The notes under the pieces: generated by a model
Told to the model about the DNA's origin: nothing
Database searches by the model: none
Seen by the model: the letters and a program-made list of their open reading frames with translations, nothing else
Translations under genes and position numbers: made by a program
Assembly: GCF_008831285.2 (NCBI RefSeq)
Contig: NC_045145.1
Coordinates: 1,922,001 to 1,986,000, forward strand
Length of the DNA stretch: 64,000 nucleotides
Reading direction: 5' to 3'
Origin: Nymphaea colorata
Taxonomy: Eukaryota > Streptophyta > Magnoliopsida > Nymphaeales > Nymphaeaceae
Part shown: positions 11,082 through 26,600 of the stretch, piece by piece
Position numbering within the stretch: the first letter of the stretch is position 1
How the letters are laid out: each line of letters begins with the position of its first letter

Positions 11082-14000
11082 AAGGATCCAATGAATTGAA
11101 ATTACATGTTTGTATCAAAACGAGTGGGATTTAAGCGATTCGTCTAAGCACGCATATTTCATTGAATGTGGTTCATATGATCTTTTATAGTTAATCTAAT
11201 GTGTTTTACTTGTTATTATATGTATAAGGAATGATTTAAGTCGGTGAAATCACCAATTCATATGGACACAAATCGGATGTATACATTAGTTTGATGCTTG
11301 TAGTTAGTCCAATAAGTAGAACTTTTTGTTCGTATCAATATGAGTGGGATTTTTGTAATTCATTTCATCACGTCTACTTAATTAAATGTATTTAACTTGT
11401 TGTGACATCCATATTGAATGATTTAGTTGATTAAAATTGCAAGTTTGCATGGAAATAAATAAGAATCGGGTCGTTTGTTTGATACCTTGGAGTTAATTTA
11501 AAGTGTTTCACTTTTTACTACATCTATGATAAACGATTTAAATAATTGAAACCACAAGTTTATATAGATATAAACGAGATCTATGAGTTAGTTTGATCCA
11601 ATGAGTTCAACTCATTGTTACATCTATTGTGAATGATCCAAGGGATTGAATTCACAAGTACGCATCAATAGAGGTGGGATTTAAGTGATTCATTCGATCA
11701 CACATATTTAATTGAATATACATAACTTCATCAAATGAATCACTTACATCCCACTCATATTTAGACGAACTTGTGCTTTAAATGTAACAACAATAGCAAG
11801 GATTTAAGGAAATGAAATCACATGTTTGTATCAACACGGGTGAAACTACAAGGGATCAAACTATAGCATAAACCCCATTTCTATCCATATGAACTTGTCA
11901 TTTAAATCATTTAAGTTAGTCATTATAGATGTAATAGCAAGTGAAACGCATTAAATATACTATAAGCGCGCAAATGAACGACTTGAATCTTATTTGTTTT
12001 CAAACAAACTTGAGATTTGAATCAACTAAATCATTCAATATAGATGCAACAACAAGTTAAGTACATTCAATCAAATATGTGTGATCAAATGAATTACTTA
12101 AATACCACACGTACGGATACGAACTTGTGATTTCAATACCTTAGGTCATTCACTATAAATATAACAAGTTAAACTCATTGAATTAAGTAAAAGGGATCAA
12201 ACAAAAACATAGATCTCACTTGTATCCATAAGAACTTGTGATTTCAATCATTTAAACCATTCATTACACATGTAATAACAAGTGAAACACATTAGATTAA
12301 ATATAGGGGAGCAAATTAACCACTTGAATCTTGCTCATTCTCAAACAAACTTATGATTTCAATCACATGAATCATTCAAAATGTATGTATTAACAAGTTA
12401 AAAACATTCAATTAAATATGCGTGATCAAATGAATTACTTAAATTCGACTCGTGTTTGTACAAACAACTGATTTCAATCGATTATATCGCGTACTATAAA
12501 TGTAACGACAAATTGAATTCTTTCGGTTAACTATTAGGGATGAAACTAATGCATAGATCCCATTTTTAACTATATGAACTTGTGTGATTTCAATCATTTA
12601 AACGTTCTTTATAAAAGTAATGAACGGTGAAACACATTAGGTATCAATTGAATGACTTGAATAAAAAACTAATGCATGAATGTGCTTAAACTTGCATGTT
12701 GAATGATTTAGTGGATTGAAATCACAAGCTTGAATGACCATAAATGACGTTTAAGTGATTTACTTGTTGTATTTTAGTGAATATAATTTGTTTCGCTAGT
12801 TATTACATCTATAATGAATGATTTAAATGGTTGAAACTAAAAGTTTATATGAAAAAAAAAAAGATTCAAGTCGTTCATTTGATCGCTTATCATTACCTTA
12901 ATGCGTTTCACTAGTTATTACATGTACAATGATTGATTTTGTTGATTGAAATCACAAGTTCAAATGGATGCAAATGAGATCTATGCATTAGTTTGATCCC
13001 TTGTAGTTAATCCAATGAGTTGGAACTTGTAGTTACATCAATAGTAAGGATCCAATGAATTGAAATTACATGTTTGTATCAAAACGAGTGGGATTTAAGC
13101 GATTCGTCTAAGCACGCATATTTCATTGAATGTGGTTCATATGATCTTTTATAGTTAATCTAATGTGTTTTACTTGTTATTATATGTATAAGGAATGATT
13201 TAAGTGAGTGAAATCACCAATTCATATGGACACAAATCGGATGTATACATTAGTTTGATGCTTGTAGTTAGTCCAATAAGTAGAACTTTTTGTTCGTATC
13301 AATACGAGTGGGATTTTTGTAATTCATTTCATCACGTCTACTTAATTAAATGTATTTACCTTGTTGTGACATCCATATTGGATTATTTAGTTGATTGAAA
13401 TTGCAAGTTTGCATGGAAATAAATAAGAATCGGGTCGTTTGTTTGATACCTTGGAGTTAATTTAAAGTGTTTCACTTTTTATTACATCTATGATGAACGA
13501 TTTAAATAATTGAAACCACAAGTTTATATAGATACAAATGAGATCTATGAGTTAGTTTGATCCAATGAGTTCAACTCATTGTTACATCTATTGTGAATGA
13601 TCCAAGGGATTGAATTCACAAGTACGCATCAATAGAGGTGGAATTTAAGTGATTCATTCGATCACACATATTTAATTGAATATACATAACTTCATCAAAT
13701 GAATCACTTACATCCCACTCATATTTAGACGAACTTGTGCTTTAAATCCCTTAGAAAGTTCACTATAAATGTAACAACAATAGCAAGGATTTAAGGGAAT
13801 GAAATCACATGTTTGTATCAATATGGGTGAAACTATAAGGGTTCAAACTATAGCATAAACCCCATTTGTATCCATATGAACTTGTCATTTAAATCATTTA
13901 AGTTAGTCATTAAAGATGTAATAACAAGTGAAACGCATTAGATATACTATAAGCGCGCAAATGAACGACTTGAATCTTATTTGTGTTCAAACAAACTTGA

Positions 14001-14907
14001 GATTTCAATCAACTAAATCATTCAATATAAATGCAACAACAAGTTAAGTACATTCAATCAAATATGTGTGATCAAATGAATCACTTAAATACCACACGTA
14101 CGGATACGAACTTGTGATTTCAATACCTTAGGTCATTCACTATAAATATAACAAGTTAAACTCATTGGATTAAGTAAAAGGGATCAAACAAAAGCATAGA
14201 TCCCACTTGTATCCATAAGAACTTGTGATTTCAATCATTTAAACCGTTCATTACATATGTAATAACAAGTGAAACACATTAGATTAAATATAGGGGAGAA
14301 AATTAACCGCTTGAATCTTGCTCATTCTCACACAAACTTATGATTTCAATCAAATGAATCATTCAAAATGTATGTATTAACAAGTTAAAAACATTCAATT
14401 AAATATGCGTGATCAAATAAATCACTTAAATTCGACTCGTGTTTATACAAACAACTGATTTCAATCGATTATATCGCGTACTATAGATGTAACGACGAAT
14501 TAAATTCTTTCGATTAACTGTTAGGGATGAAACTAATGCATAGATCCCATTTTTAACCATATGAACTTGTGTGATTTCAATCATTTAAACGTTCTTTATA
14601 AAAGTAATAAATGGTGAAACACATTAGGGATCAATTGAATGACTTGAATAAAAAACTAATGCATGAATGTGCTTAAACATGCATGTTGAATGATTTAGTG
14701 GTTTGAAATCACAAGCTTGAATGACCATAAATGACATTTAAGTGATTTACTTGTTGTATTTTAGTTAATATAATATGTTTCGCTGGTTATTACATCTATA
14801 ATGAATGATTTAAATGGTTGAAGCTAAAAGTTTATATGAAAAAAAATGAGATTCAAGTCGTTCATTTGATCGCTTATCATTACCTTAATGCGTTTCACTT
14901 GTTATTG
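11082..14907. repeat. Satellite array, 1.99-kb HOR type (middle block)
   Basis: Same HOR as on the left of the LTR: the marker gcataaacccc starts at 11866 and 13853, spacing 1987. The block restarts at a phase equivalent to 7292, so it does not continue in register with the left flank, which stops at the phase of 8131. The copy at about 13.05-14.3 kb shares private variants with the copy at 5.31-6.6 kb (gtgagtg, caatatggg, gagaaaattaaccgc). Confidence 0.9.
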
Positions 14908-17810
14908 CATGTACAATGATTGAAATTACAAGTTCAAATGGATGCAAATGGGATCTATGCATTAGTTTGATCTCTTGTAGTCAATCCATTTGGTTGAACT
15001 TGTAGTTACATCAATAGTAAGGATCTAATCAATTGAAATCATAAGTTTGTATCACTGCGAGTGAGATTTAAGCGATTCATCTGAGCACGCATATTTCATT
15101 GAATGTAATTAACTTGTTGCTACATCCACGTTGACTGATTTAGTGGATTTAAATCACAAGTTTGCATGAAAATGAACAAAATTCAAGTGGTTCATTTGCT
15201 CATTTATAGTTAATCTAATGTGTTTCACTTGTTATTACATGTATAAGTAATGATTTAAATGATTGAAATCACCAATTCATATGGACACAAATCTGATGTA
15301 TACATTAGTTTGATGCTAGTAGTTAATCCAATAAGCAGAACTTTTGTTCGTTTCAGTACGAGAACTCGTTGAATTAATTAAAAGGGGTCAAACAAAAGCA
15401 TAGATCCCACTTGTATCCATATGAACTTGTGATTTCAATCATTTAAATCAATCGTTATACATGTAATAACAAGTGAAACACGTTAGATTAAATATAGGGG
15501 AGCAAATTAACTACTTGAATCTTATTCATTCTCATACAAACTTGTGATTTCGATCAAATAAATCATTCAAAATGGATGTATTAACAAGTTAAAAACATTC
15601 AATTAAATATGTGTGATCAAATGAATCACTTAAATCTCACTCGTGTTTATACAAACAACTGATTTCAATCGCTTATATCGCGTACTATAGATGTAACGAC
15701 AAGTTGAATTCTTTCGATTAAGTACTAGAGATGAAACTAATGCATAGATTCCATTTTTAGCTATATGAACTGGTAATTTCAATCATTTAAATCGTTCTTT
15801 ATAGAAGTAATAAACAGTGAAACACATTAGGTTAACTATATGGGATCAATTGAATGACTTGAATCACAAACTAATGCGTGAATGTGCTTAAACATGCATG
15901 TTGAATCATTGAGTGGAATGAAATCACAAGCTTGTATCTACATAAAAGACATTTAAGTTATTTACTTGCTGTATTTCAGTTAATATAATGTGTTTCGCTT
16001 GTTTTTATATCTATAACGAATGATTTAAATGGTTCAAAAAAAAAAGTTTGTATAAAAAAATGATATTCACGTCATTCGTTTGATCTTTTATCATTAACCT
16101 AATGTGTTTCACTTGTTATTTCATGTACAATGATTGATTTTGTTGATTGAAATCACAAGTTCAAATGGATGCAAATGGGATCTACGCATTAGTTTGATCT
16201 CTTGTAGTCAATCCAATGAGTTGGACTTGTAGTTACATCAACAGTAAGGATCTAAAGAACTGAAATCACAAGTTTGTATCAATACGAGTGGGATTTAAGC
16301 GATTCATCTGAGCATGCATATTTCATTGAATGTGATAAACTTGTTGCTACATGCCCGTTGAATGATTTAGTGTATTTAAATCACAAGTTTGCATGAAAAT
16401 GAATGAAATTCAAGTGGTTCATTTGCTCTTTTATAGTTAATCTAATGTGTTTCACTTGTTATTACATGTATAAGTAATGATTTAAATGATTGAAATCACC
16501 GTTTCATATGGACACAAATCTGATGTGTGCATTAGTTTGATGCTTGTAGTAAGTCCAACAAGTAGAACTTTTTGTTTCATTGAATTAAGTAAAAGGGGTG
16601 AAACAAAAGCATAAATCCCACTTGCATCCATATGAACTTGTGATTTCAATCATTTAAATCGTTCATTACACATGTAACAACAAGTGAAACACATTAGATT
16701 AAATATAGGGGAGCAAATTAACGACTTGAATCTTATTCATTCTCATACAAACTTGTCATTTCGATCAAATAAATTATTCAAAACGGATGTACTAACAAGT
16801 TGTGATCAAATGAATCGCTTAAATCTTACTCGTGTTTATACGAACAACTGATTTCAATCGCTTATATCGCGTACTATAGATGTAACGACAAGTTGAATTC
16901 TTTGATTAAGTACTAGGAATGAAACTAATGCATAGATTCCATTTTTAACTATATGAACTGGTGATTTCAATCATTTAAATCGTTCTTTATAGAAGTAATA
17001 ACCTGTGAAACGCATTAGGTTAACTATAAGAGATCAATTCAATGACTTGAATCACAAACTAATGCGTGAATGTGCTTAAACATGCATATTGAATGATTTA
17101 GTGGAATTAAATTACAAGCTTGTATGGACATAAATGACATTTAAGTTATTTACTTACTGTATTACAGTTAATATAACGTGTTTCGCTTGTTCTTACATCT
17201 ATAAAGAATGATTTAAATGGTTCAAACTAAAAGTTTGTATGAAAAAATTAGACTCACGTCATTCGTTTGATCGCTAATCATTATCCTAATGCGTTTCGCT
17301 TGTTATTACATGTACAATGATTGAAATCACAAGTTCAAATGGATGCAAATGGGATCTACGCATTAGTTCGATCTCTTGTAGTCAATACAATGGGTTGAAC
17401 TTGTAGTTACATCAATAGTAAGGATCTAATGAATTGAAATCACAAGTTTGTATCAATGCGAGTGGGATTTAAGTGATTCATCTGAGCACGCATATTTCAT
17501 TGAATGTGATTAACTTGTTGCTACATCCACGTTGACTGATTTAGTGGATTTAAATCACAAGTTTGCATGAAAATGAACAAAATTCAAGTGGTTCATTTGT
17601 TCCTTTATAGTTAATCTAATGTGTTTCACTTGTTATTACATGTACAAGTAATGATTTAAATGATTGAAATCACCAATTCATATGGACACAAATCTGATGT
17701 ATACATTAGTTTTATGCTTGTAGTTAGTGCAACAAGTAGAACTTTTTGTTTCATTGAATTAAGTAAAAGGGGTGAAACAAAAGCATAGATCTCACTTGTA
17801 TCCATAAGAA
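14908..17810. repeat. Satellite array, 1.2-kb HOR type (second block)
   Basis: The phrase caagttcaaatggatgcaaa recurs near 14932, 16156 and 17332, with unit lengths of about 1.2 kb, or roughly 10 monomers. The marker gcataaaccccatttg of the longer HOR is absent. Forward monomers in this block are complete at the place where the 1.99-kb HOR carries an 82-bp deletion, so this form may be closer to the ancestral order. The block resembles 920-2500 closely over its right part. Confidence 0.8.
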
Positions 17811-20690
17811 CTTGTGATTTCAATCATTTAAACCGTTCATTACACATGTAATAACAAGTGAAACACATTAGATTAAATATAGGGGAACAAATTAACCACT
17901 TGAATCTTCCTCATTCTCACACAAACTTATGATTTCAATCAAATGAATCATTCAAAATGTATGTATTAACAAGTTAAAAACATTCAATTAAATATGCGTG
18001 ATCAAATAAATCACTTAAATTCGACTCGTGTTTATACAAACAACTGATTTCAATCGATTATATCGCGTACTATAGATGTAACGACAAATTGAATTCTTTC
18101 GATTAACTATTAGGGATGAAACTAATGCATAGATCCCATTTTTAACTATATGAACTTGTGTGATTTCAATCATTTAAACGTTCTTTATAAAAGTAATAAA
18201 CGGTAAAACACATTAGGGATCAATTGAATGACTTGAATAAAAAACTAATGCATGAATGTGCTTAAACATGCATGTTGAATGATTTAGTGGATTGAAATCA
18301 CAAGCTTGAATGACCATAAATGACATTTAAGTGATTTACTTGTGGTATTTTAGTTAATATAATTTGTTTCGCTAGTTATTACATCTATAATGAATTATTT
18401 AAATGGTTGAAACTAAAAGTTTATATGAAAAAAAATGAGATTCAAGTCGTTCATTTGATCGCTTATCATTACATAAAAAAAATTTCACTTGTTATTACAT
18501 GTACAATGATTGATTTTGTTGATTGAAATCACAAGTTCAAGTGGATGCAAATGGGATCTATGCATTAGTTTGATCTCTTGTAGTTAATCCAATGAGTTGA
18601 ACTTGTAGTTACATCAATAGTAAGGATCCAATGAATTGAAATTACATGTTTGTATCAAAACGAGTGGGATTTAAGCGATTCGTCTAAGCACGCATATTTT
18701 ATTGAATGTGGTTCATATGATCTTTTATAGTTAATCTAATGTGTTTTACTTGTTATTATATGTATAAGGAATGATTTAAGTCGGTGAAATCACCAATTCA
18801 TATGGACACAAATCGGATGTATACATTAGTTTGATGCTTGTAGTTAGTCCAATAAGTAGAACTTTTTGTTCGTATCAATACGAGTAGGATTTTTGTAATT
18901 CATTTCATCACGTCTACTTAATTAAATGTATTTACCTTGTTGTGACATCCATATTGAATGATTTAGTTGATTGAAATTGCAAGTTTGCATGGAAATAAAT
19001 AAGAATCGGGTCGTTTGTTTGATACCTTGGAGTTAATTTAAAGTGTTTCACTTTTTATTACATCTATGATGAATGATTTAAATAATTGAAACCACAAGTT
19101 TATATAGATACAAATGAGATCTATGAGTTAGTTTGATCCAATCAGTTCAACTCATTGTTATATCTATTGTGAATGATCCAAGGGATTGAATTCACAAGTA
19201 CGCATCAATAGAGGTGGGATTTAAGTAATTCATTCGATCACACATATTTAATTGAATATACATGAATCACTTACATCCCACTCATATTTAGACGAACTTG
19301 TGCTTTAAATCCCTTAGAAAGTTCACTATAAATGTAACAACAATAGCAAGGATTTAAGGGAATGAAATCACATGTTTGTATCAATACGGGTGAAACTACA
19401 AGGGATCAAACTATAGCATAAACCCCATTTGTATCCATATGAACTTGTCATTTAAATCATTTAATTTAATCATTATAGATGTAATAACAAGTGAAACGCA
19501 TTAGATATACTATAAGCGCGCAAATGAACGACTTGAATCTTATTTGTTTTCAAACAAACTTGAGATTTCGATCAACTAAATCATTCAATATGGATGCAAC
19601 AACAAGTTAAGTACATGCAATCAAATATGTGTGATCAAATGAATCACTTAAATAGCACACGTACTGATACGAACTTGTGATTTCAATACCTTAGGTCATT
19701 CACTACAAATATAACAAGTTAAACTCATTGAATTAAGTAAAAGGTATCAAACAAAAGCATAGATCCCACTTGTATCCATAAGAACTTGTGATTTCAATCA
19801 TTTAAACCGTTCGTTACACATGTAATAACAAGTGAAACACATTAGATTAAATATAGTGGAGCAAATTAACCACTTGAATCTTGCTCATTCTCACACAAAC
19901 TTATGATTTCAATCAAATGAATCATTCAAAATGTATGTATTAACAAGTTAAAAACATTCAATTAAATATGCGTGATCAAATGAATCACTTAAATTTGTCT
20001 CGTGTTTATACAAACAACTGATTTCAATCGATTATATCGCGTACTATAGATGTAACGACAAATTGAATTCTTTCGATTAACTATTAGGGATGAAACTAAT
20101 GCATAGATCCCATTTTTAACTATATGAACTTGTGTGATTTCAATCATTTAAACGTTCTTTATAAAAGTAATAAACGGTGAAACACATTAGGTATCAATTG
20201 AATGACTTGAATAAAAAACTAATGCATGAATGTGATTAAACATGCATGTTGAATGATTTAGTGGATTGAAATCACAAGCTTGAATGGCCATAAATGACAT
20301 TTAAGTGATTTACTTGTTGTATTTTAGTTAATATAATTTGTTTCGCTAGTTATTACATCTATAATGAATGATTTAAATGGTTGAAACTAAAAGTTTATAT
20401 GAAAAAAAATGAAATAAGTCGTTCATTTGATCGCTTATCATTACCTTAATGCGTTTCACTTGTTATTACATGTACAATGATTGATTTTGTTGATTAAAAT
20501 CACAAGTTCAAATGGATGCAAATGGGATCTATGCATTAGTTTGATCTCTTCTAGTTAATCCAATGAGTTGAACTTGTAGTTACATCAATAGTAAGGTTCC
20601 AATGAATTGAAATTACATGTTTGTAACAAAACGAGTGGGATTTAAGCGATTCGTCTAAGCACGCATATTTCATTGAATGTGGTTAGTATG
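17811..20690. repeat. Satellite array, 1.99-kb HOR type (right block)
   Basis: Returns to the long HOR (marker at 19416). It aligns with 2510-5400 at a constant offset of about 15.3 kb. It ends near 20690, where cattgaatgtggtt passes directly into a reverse monomer (agtatgaacttgtgcttt), an abnormal internal join. Confidence 0.85.
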
Positions 20691-23600
20691 AACTTGTGCT
20701 TTAAATCCCTTAGAAAGTTCGCTATAAATGCAACAACAATAGCAAGGATCTAAGGGAATGAAATCACATGTTTGTACCAATACGGGTGAAACTACAAGGA
20801 ATCAAACTATAGCACAAACCCCATTTGTATCCATATGAACTTGTCATTTAAATCTTTTAAGTTAGTCATTATAGATGTAATAACAAGTGAAACGCATTAG
20901 ATATACTATAAGCGCGCAAATGAACGACTTGAATCTTATTTGTTTTCAAACAAACTTGAGATTTCAATCAACTAAATCATTCAATATAGATTCAACAACA
21001 AGTTAAGTACATTCAATCAAATATGTGTGATCAAATGAATCACTTAAATACCACACGTGCTGATACGAACTTGTGATTTCAATACCTTAGGTCATTCACT
21101 ATAAATATACCAAGTTAAACTCATTGAATTAAGTAAAAGGGATCAAACAAAAGCATAGATCCCACTTGTATCCATAAGAACTTGTGATTTCAATAATTTA
21201 AACCGTTCATTACACATGTAATAACAAGTGAAACACGTTAGATTAAATATAGGGGAGCAAATTATCCACTTGAATCTTGCTCATTCTCACACAAACTTAT
21301 GATTTTGATCAAATGAATCATTCAAAATGTATGTATTAACAAGTCAAAAACATTCAATTAAATATGCGTATTCAAATGAATCACTTAAATTCGACTCGTG
21401 TTTATACAAACAACTGATTTGAATCGATTATATCACGTACTATAGATGTAACGACAAATTGAATTCTTTCGATTAACTATTAGGGATGAAACTAATGCAT
21501 AGATCCCATTTTTAACAATATGCACTTGTGTGATTTCAATCATTTAAACGTTCTTTATAAAAGTAATAAACGGTGAAACACATTAGGGATCAATTGAACG
21601 ACTTGAATAAAAAACTAATGCGTGAATGTGCTTAAACATGCATGTTGAATGATTTAGTGCATTGAAATCACAAGCTTGAATGACCATAAATGACATTTAA
21701 GTGATTCATTCGATCACACATATTTAATCGAATATACATAACTTCATCAAATGAATCACTTACATCCCACTCATATTTAGACGAACTTGTGCTTTAAATC
21801 CCTTAGAAAGTTCACTATAAATGTAACAACAATAGCAAGGATCTAAGGGAATGAAATCACATGTTTGTATCAATACGGGTGAAACTACAAGGGATCAAAC
21901 TATAGCATAAACCCCATTTGTATCCATATGAACTTGTCATTTAAATCATTTAAGTTAGTCATTATAGATGTAATAACAAGTGAAACGCATTAGATACACT
22001 ATAAGTGCGCAAATGAACGACTTGAATCTTATTTGTTTTCATACAAACTTGAGATTTCAATCCACTAAATCATTCAATATAAATGCAACAACAAGTTAAG
22101 TACATTCAATCAAATAAGTGTGATCAAATGAATCACTTAAATACCACTCCTACTGATACGAACTTGTGATTTCAATACCTTAGGTCATTCACTATAAATA
22201 TAACAAGTTAAAAGGGATCAAACAAAAGCATAGATCCCACTAGTATCCATAAGAACTTGTGATTTCAATCATTTAAACCGTTCATTACACTTGTAATAAC
22301 AAGTGAAACACATTAGTTAAATATAGGGGAGCAAATTAACCACTTGAATCTTGTTCATTCTCACACAAACTTGTGATTTCGATCGAATGAATCATTCAAA
22401 ATGGACGTATTAATAAGTTAAAAACATTCAATTAAATATGTGTGATCAAATGACTCGCTTAAATTCGACTAATGTTTATACAAACAAACGATTTCAATCG
22501 CTTATATCACGTACTATAGATAAAACGACAAATTGAATTCTTTCGATTAACTATTAGGGATGAAACTAATGCATCGATCCCATTTTTAACTATATGAACT
22601 TATGTGATTTCAATCATTTAAATGTTCTTTATAAAAGTAATAAACGGTGAAACACATTAGGGATCAATTGAATGACTTGAATAAAAAACTAATGCGTGAA
22701 TGTGCTTAAGCATGCATGTTGAATGATTTAGTGGATTGAAATCACAAGCTTGAATGACATTTAAGTCATTTACTTGTTGTATTTTAGTTAATATAACATG
22801 TTTCGCTAGTTTTTACATCTATAATGAATGATTTAAATGGATGAAACTAAAAGTATATATGAAAAAAATTGAGATTCAAGTCGTTCGTTTGATCGCTCAT
22901 CATTACCTTAATGCGTTTCACTTGTTATTACATGTACAATGATTGATTTTGTTGATTAAAATCACAAGTTCAAATGCATGCAAATGAGATCGATGCATTA
23001 CTTTGATCTCTTGTAGATAATCCAATGAGTTGAACTTGTAGTTACATCAATAGTGGGGATCCAATGAATTGAAATTACAAGTTTGTATCAATACGGGTGG
23101 GATTTAAGCGATTCATCTAAGCAGGCATATTTAATTGAATGTGATTAACTTGTTGCTACATCTACGTTGAATGATTTAGTGGATTTAAATAACAAGTTTG
23201 CATGAAAATGAATGAAATTGAAGTGGTTCATTTGATCTTTTATGGTTAATCTATTGTGTTTTACTTGTTATGATATGTATAAGAAATGATTTAAGTAATT
23301 GAAATCACCAATTCATATGTACATAAATCTGATGTATATTGTAAATGATCCAAGGGATTGAATTCACAAGTACGCATCAATAGAGGTGGGATTTAAATGA
23401 TTCATTCGATCACACATATTTAATTGAATATGCATAACTTAATCAAATGAATCGCTTACATCCCACTCGTATTTAGACGAACTTGTGCTTTAAATCCCTT
23501 AGAAAGTTCACTATAAATGTAACAACAATAGCAAGGATCTAAGGGAATGAAATCACATGTTTGTATCAATACGGGTGAAACTACAAGGGATCAAACTATA

Positions 23601-26600
23601 GCATAAACCCCATTTGTATCTATATGAACTTGTGATTTAAATAATTTAAGTTAGTCATTATAGATGTAATAACAATTGAAACGCATTAGATACACTATAA
23701 GCGCGCAAATGAACGACTTGAATCTTATTTGTTTTCATACAAACTTGAGATTTTAATCCACTAAATCATTCAATATAGATGCAACAACAAGTTAAGTACA
23801 TTCAATCAAATATGTGTGATCAAATGAATCACTTAAATACCACTCGTACTGATACGAACTTGTGATTCCAATACCTTAGGTCATTCACTATAAATATAAC
23901 AAGTTAAACTCATTGAATTAAGTAAAAGGGATCAAACAAAAGCATAGATCCCACTTGTATCCATAAGAACTTGTGATTTCAATCATTTAAACCGTTCATT
24001 ACACATGTAATAACAAGTGAAACAGATTAGATTAAATATATGGGAGCAAATTAACCACTTGAATCTTGTTCATTCTCACAGAAACTTGTGATTTCGATCA
24101 AATGAATCATTCAAAATGGATGTATTAATAAGTTAAAAACTTTCAATTAAATATGTGTGATCAAATGACTCACTTAAATTCGACTAATGTTTATACAAAC
24201 AACTGATTTCAATCGCTTATATCGCGTACTATAGATGTAACGACAAATTGAATTCTTTCGATTAACTATTAGGGATGAAACTATTGCATAGATCCCATTT
24301 TTAACTATATGAACTTGTGTGATTTCAATAATTTAAACGTTGACGTTTAAAAGTAATAAACGGTGAAACACATTAGCGATCAATTGAATCACTTCAATCA
24401 CAAACTAACGCATGAATGTGCTTAAACATGCATGTTGAATGATTTAGTGGATTGAAATCACAAGCTTGAATGACCATAAATGACATTTAAGTGATTTACT
24501 TGTTGTATTTTAGTTAATATAATACGTTTCGCTAGTTATTACATCTATAATGAATGATTTAAATGGTTGAAACTAAAAGTTTATATGAAAAAAAATGAGA
24601 TTCAAGTCGTTCGTTTGATCGCTTATCATTACCTTAATGCGTTTCACTTGTTATTACATGTACAATGATTGATTTTGTTCATTGAAATCACAAGTTCAGA
24701 TGGATGCAAATGAGATCTATGCATTACTTTGATCTCTTGTAGATAATCCAATGAGTTGAACTTATAGTTACATCAATAGTAAGGATCCAATGAATTGAAA
24801 TTACAAGTTTGTATCAATACGAGTGGGACTTAGACGAACTTGTGCTTTAAATCCCTTAGAAAGTTCACTATAAATGTAACGACAATAGCAAGGATCTAAG
24901 GGAATGAAATCACATGTTTGTATCAATACGGGTGAAACTGCAAGGGATCAAATTATAGCATAAACCCCATGTGAACTTGTGATTTAAATCATTTAGGTTA
25001 GTCATTATGGATGTAATAACAAGTGAAACGCATTAGATACACTATAAGCGCACGCAAATGAACAACTTGAATCTTATTTGTTTTCATACAAACTTGAGAT
25101 TTCATTCTACTAAATCATTCAATATAGATGCAACAACTAGTTAAGTACATTCAATCAAATATGTGTAATCAAATGAATCACTTAAATACCACTCGTACTG
25201 ATACGAACTTGTGATTTCAACACCTTAGGTCATTCACTATAAATATAACAAGTTAAACTCATTGAATTAAGTAAAAGGGATCAAACAAAAGCATAGATCC
25301 CACTTGTATCCATAAGAACTTGTGATTTCAATCATTTAAACCGTTCATTACACATGTAATAACAAGTGAAACAGATTAGATTAAATATATGGGAGCAAAT
25401 TAACCACTTGAATATTGTTCATTCTTACACAAACTTGTGATTTCGATCAAATGAATCATTCAAAACGGATGTATTAGTAAGTTAGAAGCATTCAATTAAA
25501 TATAAGTGATCAAATGACTCACTTAAATTCAACTAATGTTTATACAAACAACTGATTTCAGTCGCTTATATCGCGTACTATATATGTAACGACAAATTGA
25601 ATTCTTTTGATTAACTATTAGGGATGAAACTAATGCATAGATCCCATTTTTAACTATATGAACTTGTGTGATTTCAGTCACTTAAACGTTCTTTATAAAA
25701 CTAATAAACAGTGAAACACATTAGCGATCAATTGAATGACTTGAATCACAAACTAACGCATGAATGTGCTTAAACATGGATGTTGAATGATTTAGTGGAT
25801 TGAAATCACAAGCTTGAATGACCATAAATGACATTTAAGTGACTTACTTGTTGTACTTTAGTTAATATGATATGTTTCGCTAGTTATTACATCTATAATG
25901 AATGATTTAAATGGTTGAAACTAAAAGCTTATATGAAAAAAAATGAGATTCAAGTCGTTCGTTTGATCGCTTATCCTTACCTTAATGCGTTTCACTTGTT
26001 ATTACATGTACAATGATTGATTTTGTTGATTGAAATCACAAGTTCAAATGGATGCAAATGAGATCTATGCATTACTTTGATCTCTTGTAGATAATCCAAT
26101 GAGTTGAACTTGTAGTTACATCAATAGTGGGGATCCAATGAATTGAAATTACAAGTTTGTATCAATACGGGTGGGATTTAAGCGATTCATCTAAGCACGC
26201 ATATTTCATTGAATGTGATTTACTTGTTGCTACATCCACGTTGAATGATTTAGTGGATTTAAATAACAAGTTTGCATGAAAATGAATGAAATTGAAGTGG
26301 TTCATTTGATCTTTTATGGTTAATCTATTGTGTTTTACTTGTTATGATGTGTATAAGAAATGATTTAAGTAATTGAAATCACCAATTCATATGTACATAA
26401 ATCTGATGTATATTGTAAATGATCCAAGGGATTGAATTCACAAGTACGCATCAATAGAGGTGAGATTTAAGTGATTCATTCGATCACACATATTTAATTG
26501 AATATGCATAACTTGATCAAATGAATCGCTTACATCCCACTCGTATTTAGACGAACTTGTGCTTTAAATCCCTTAGAAAGTTCACTATAAATGTAACAAC

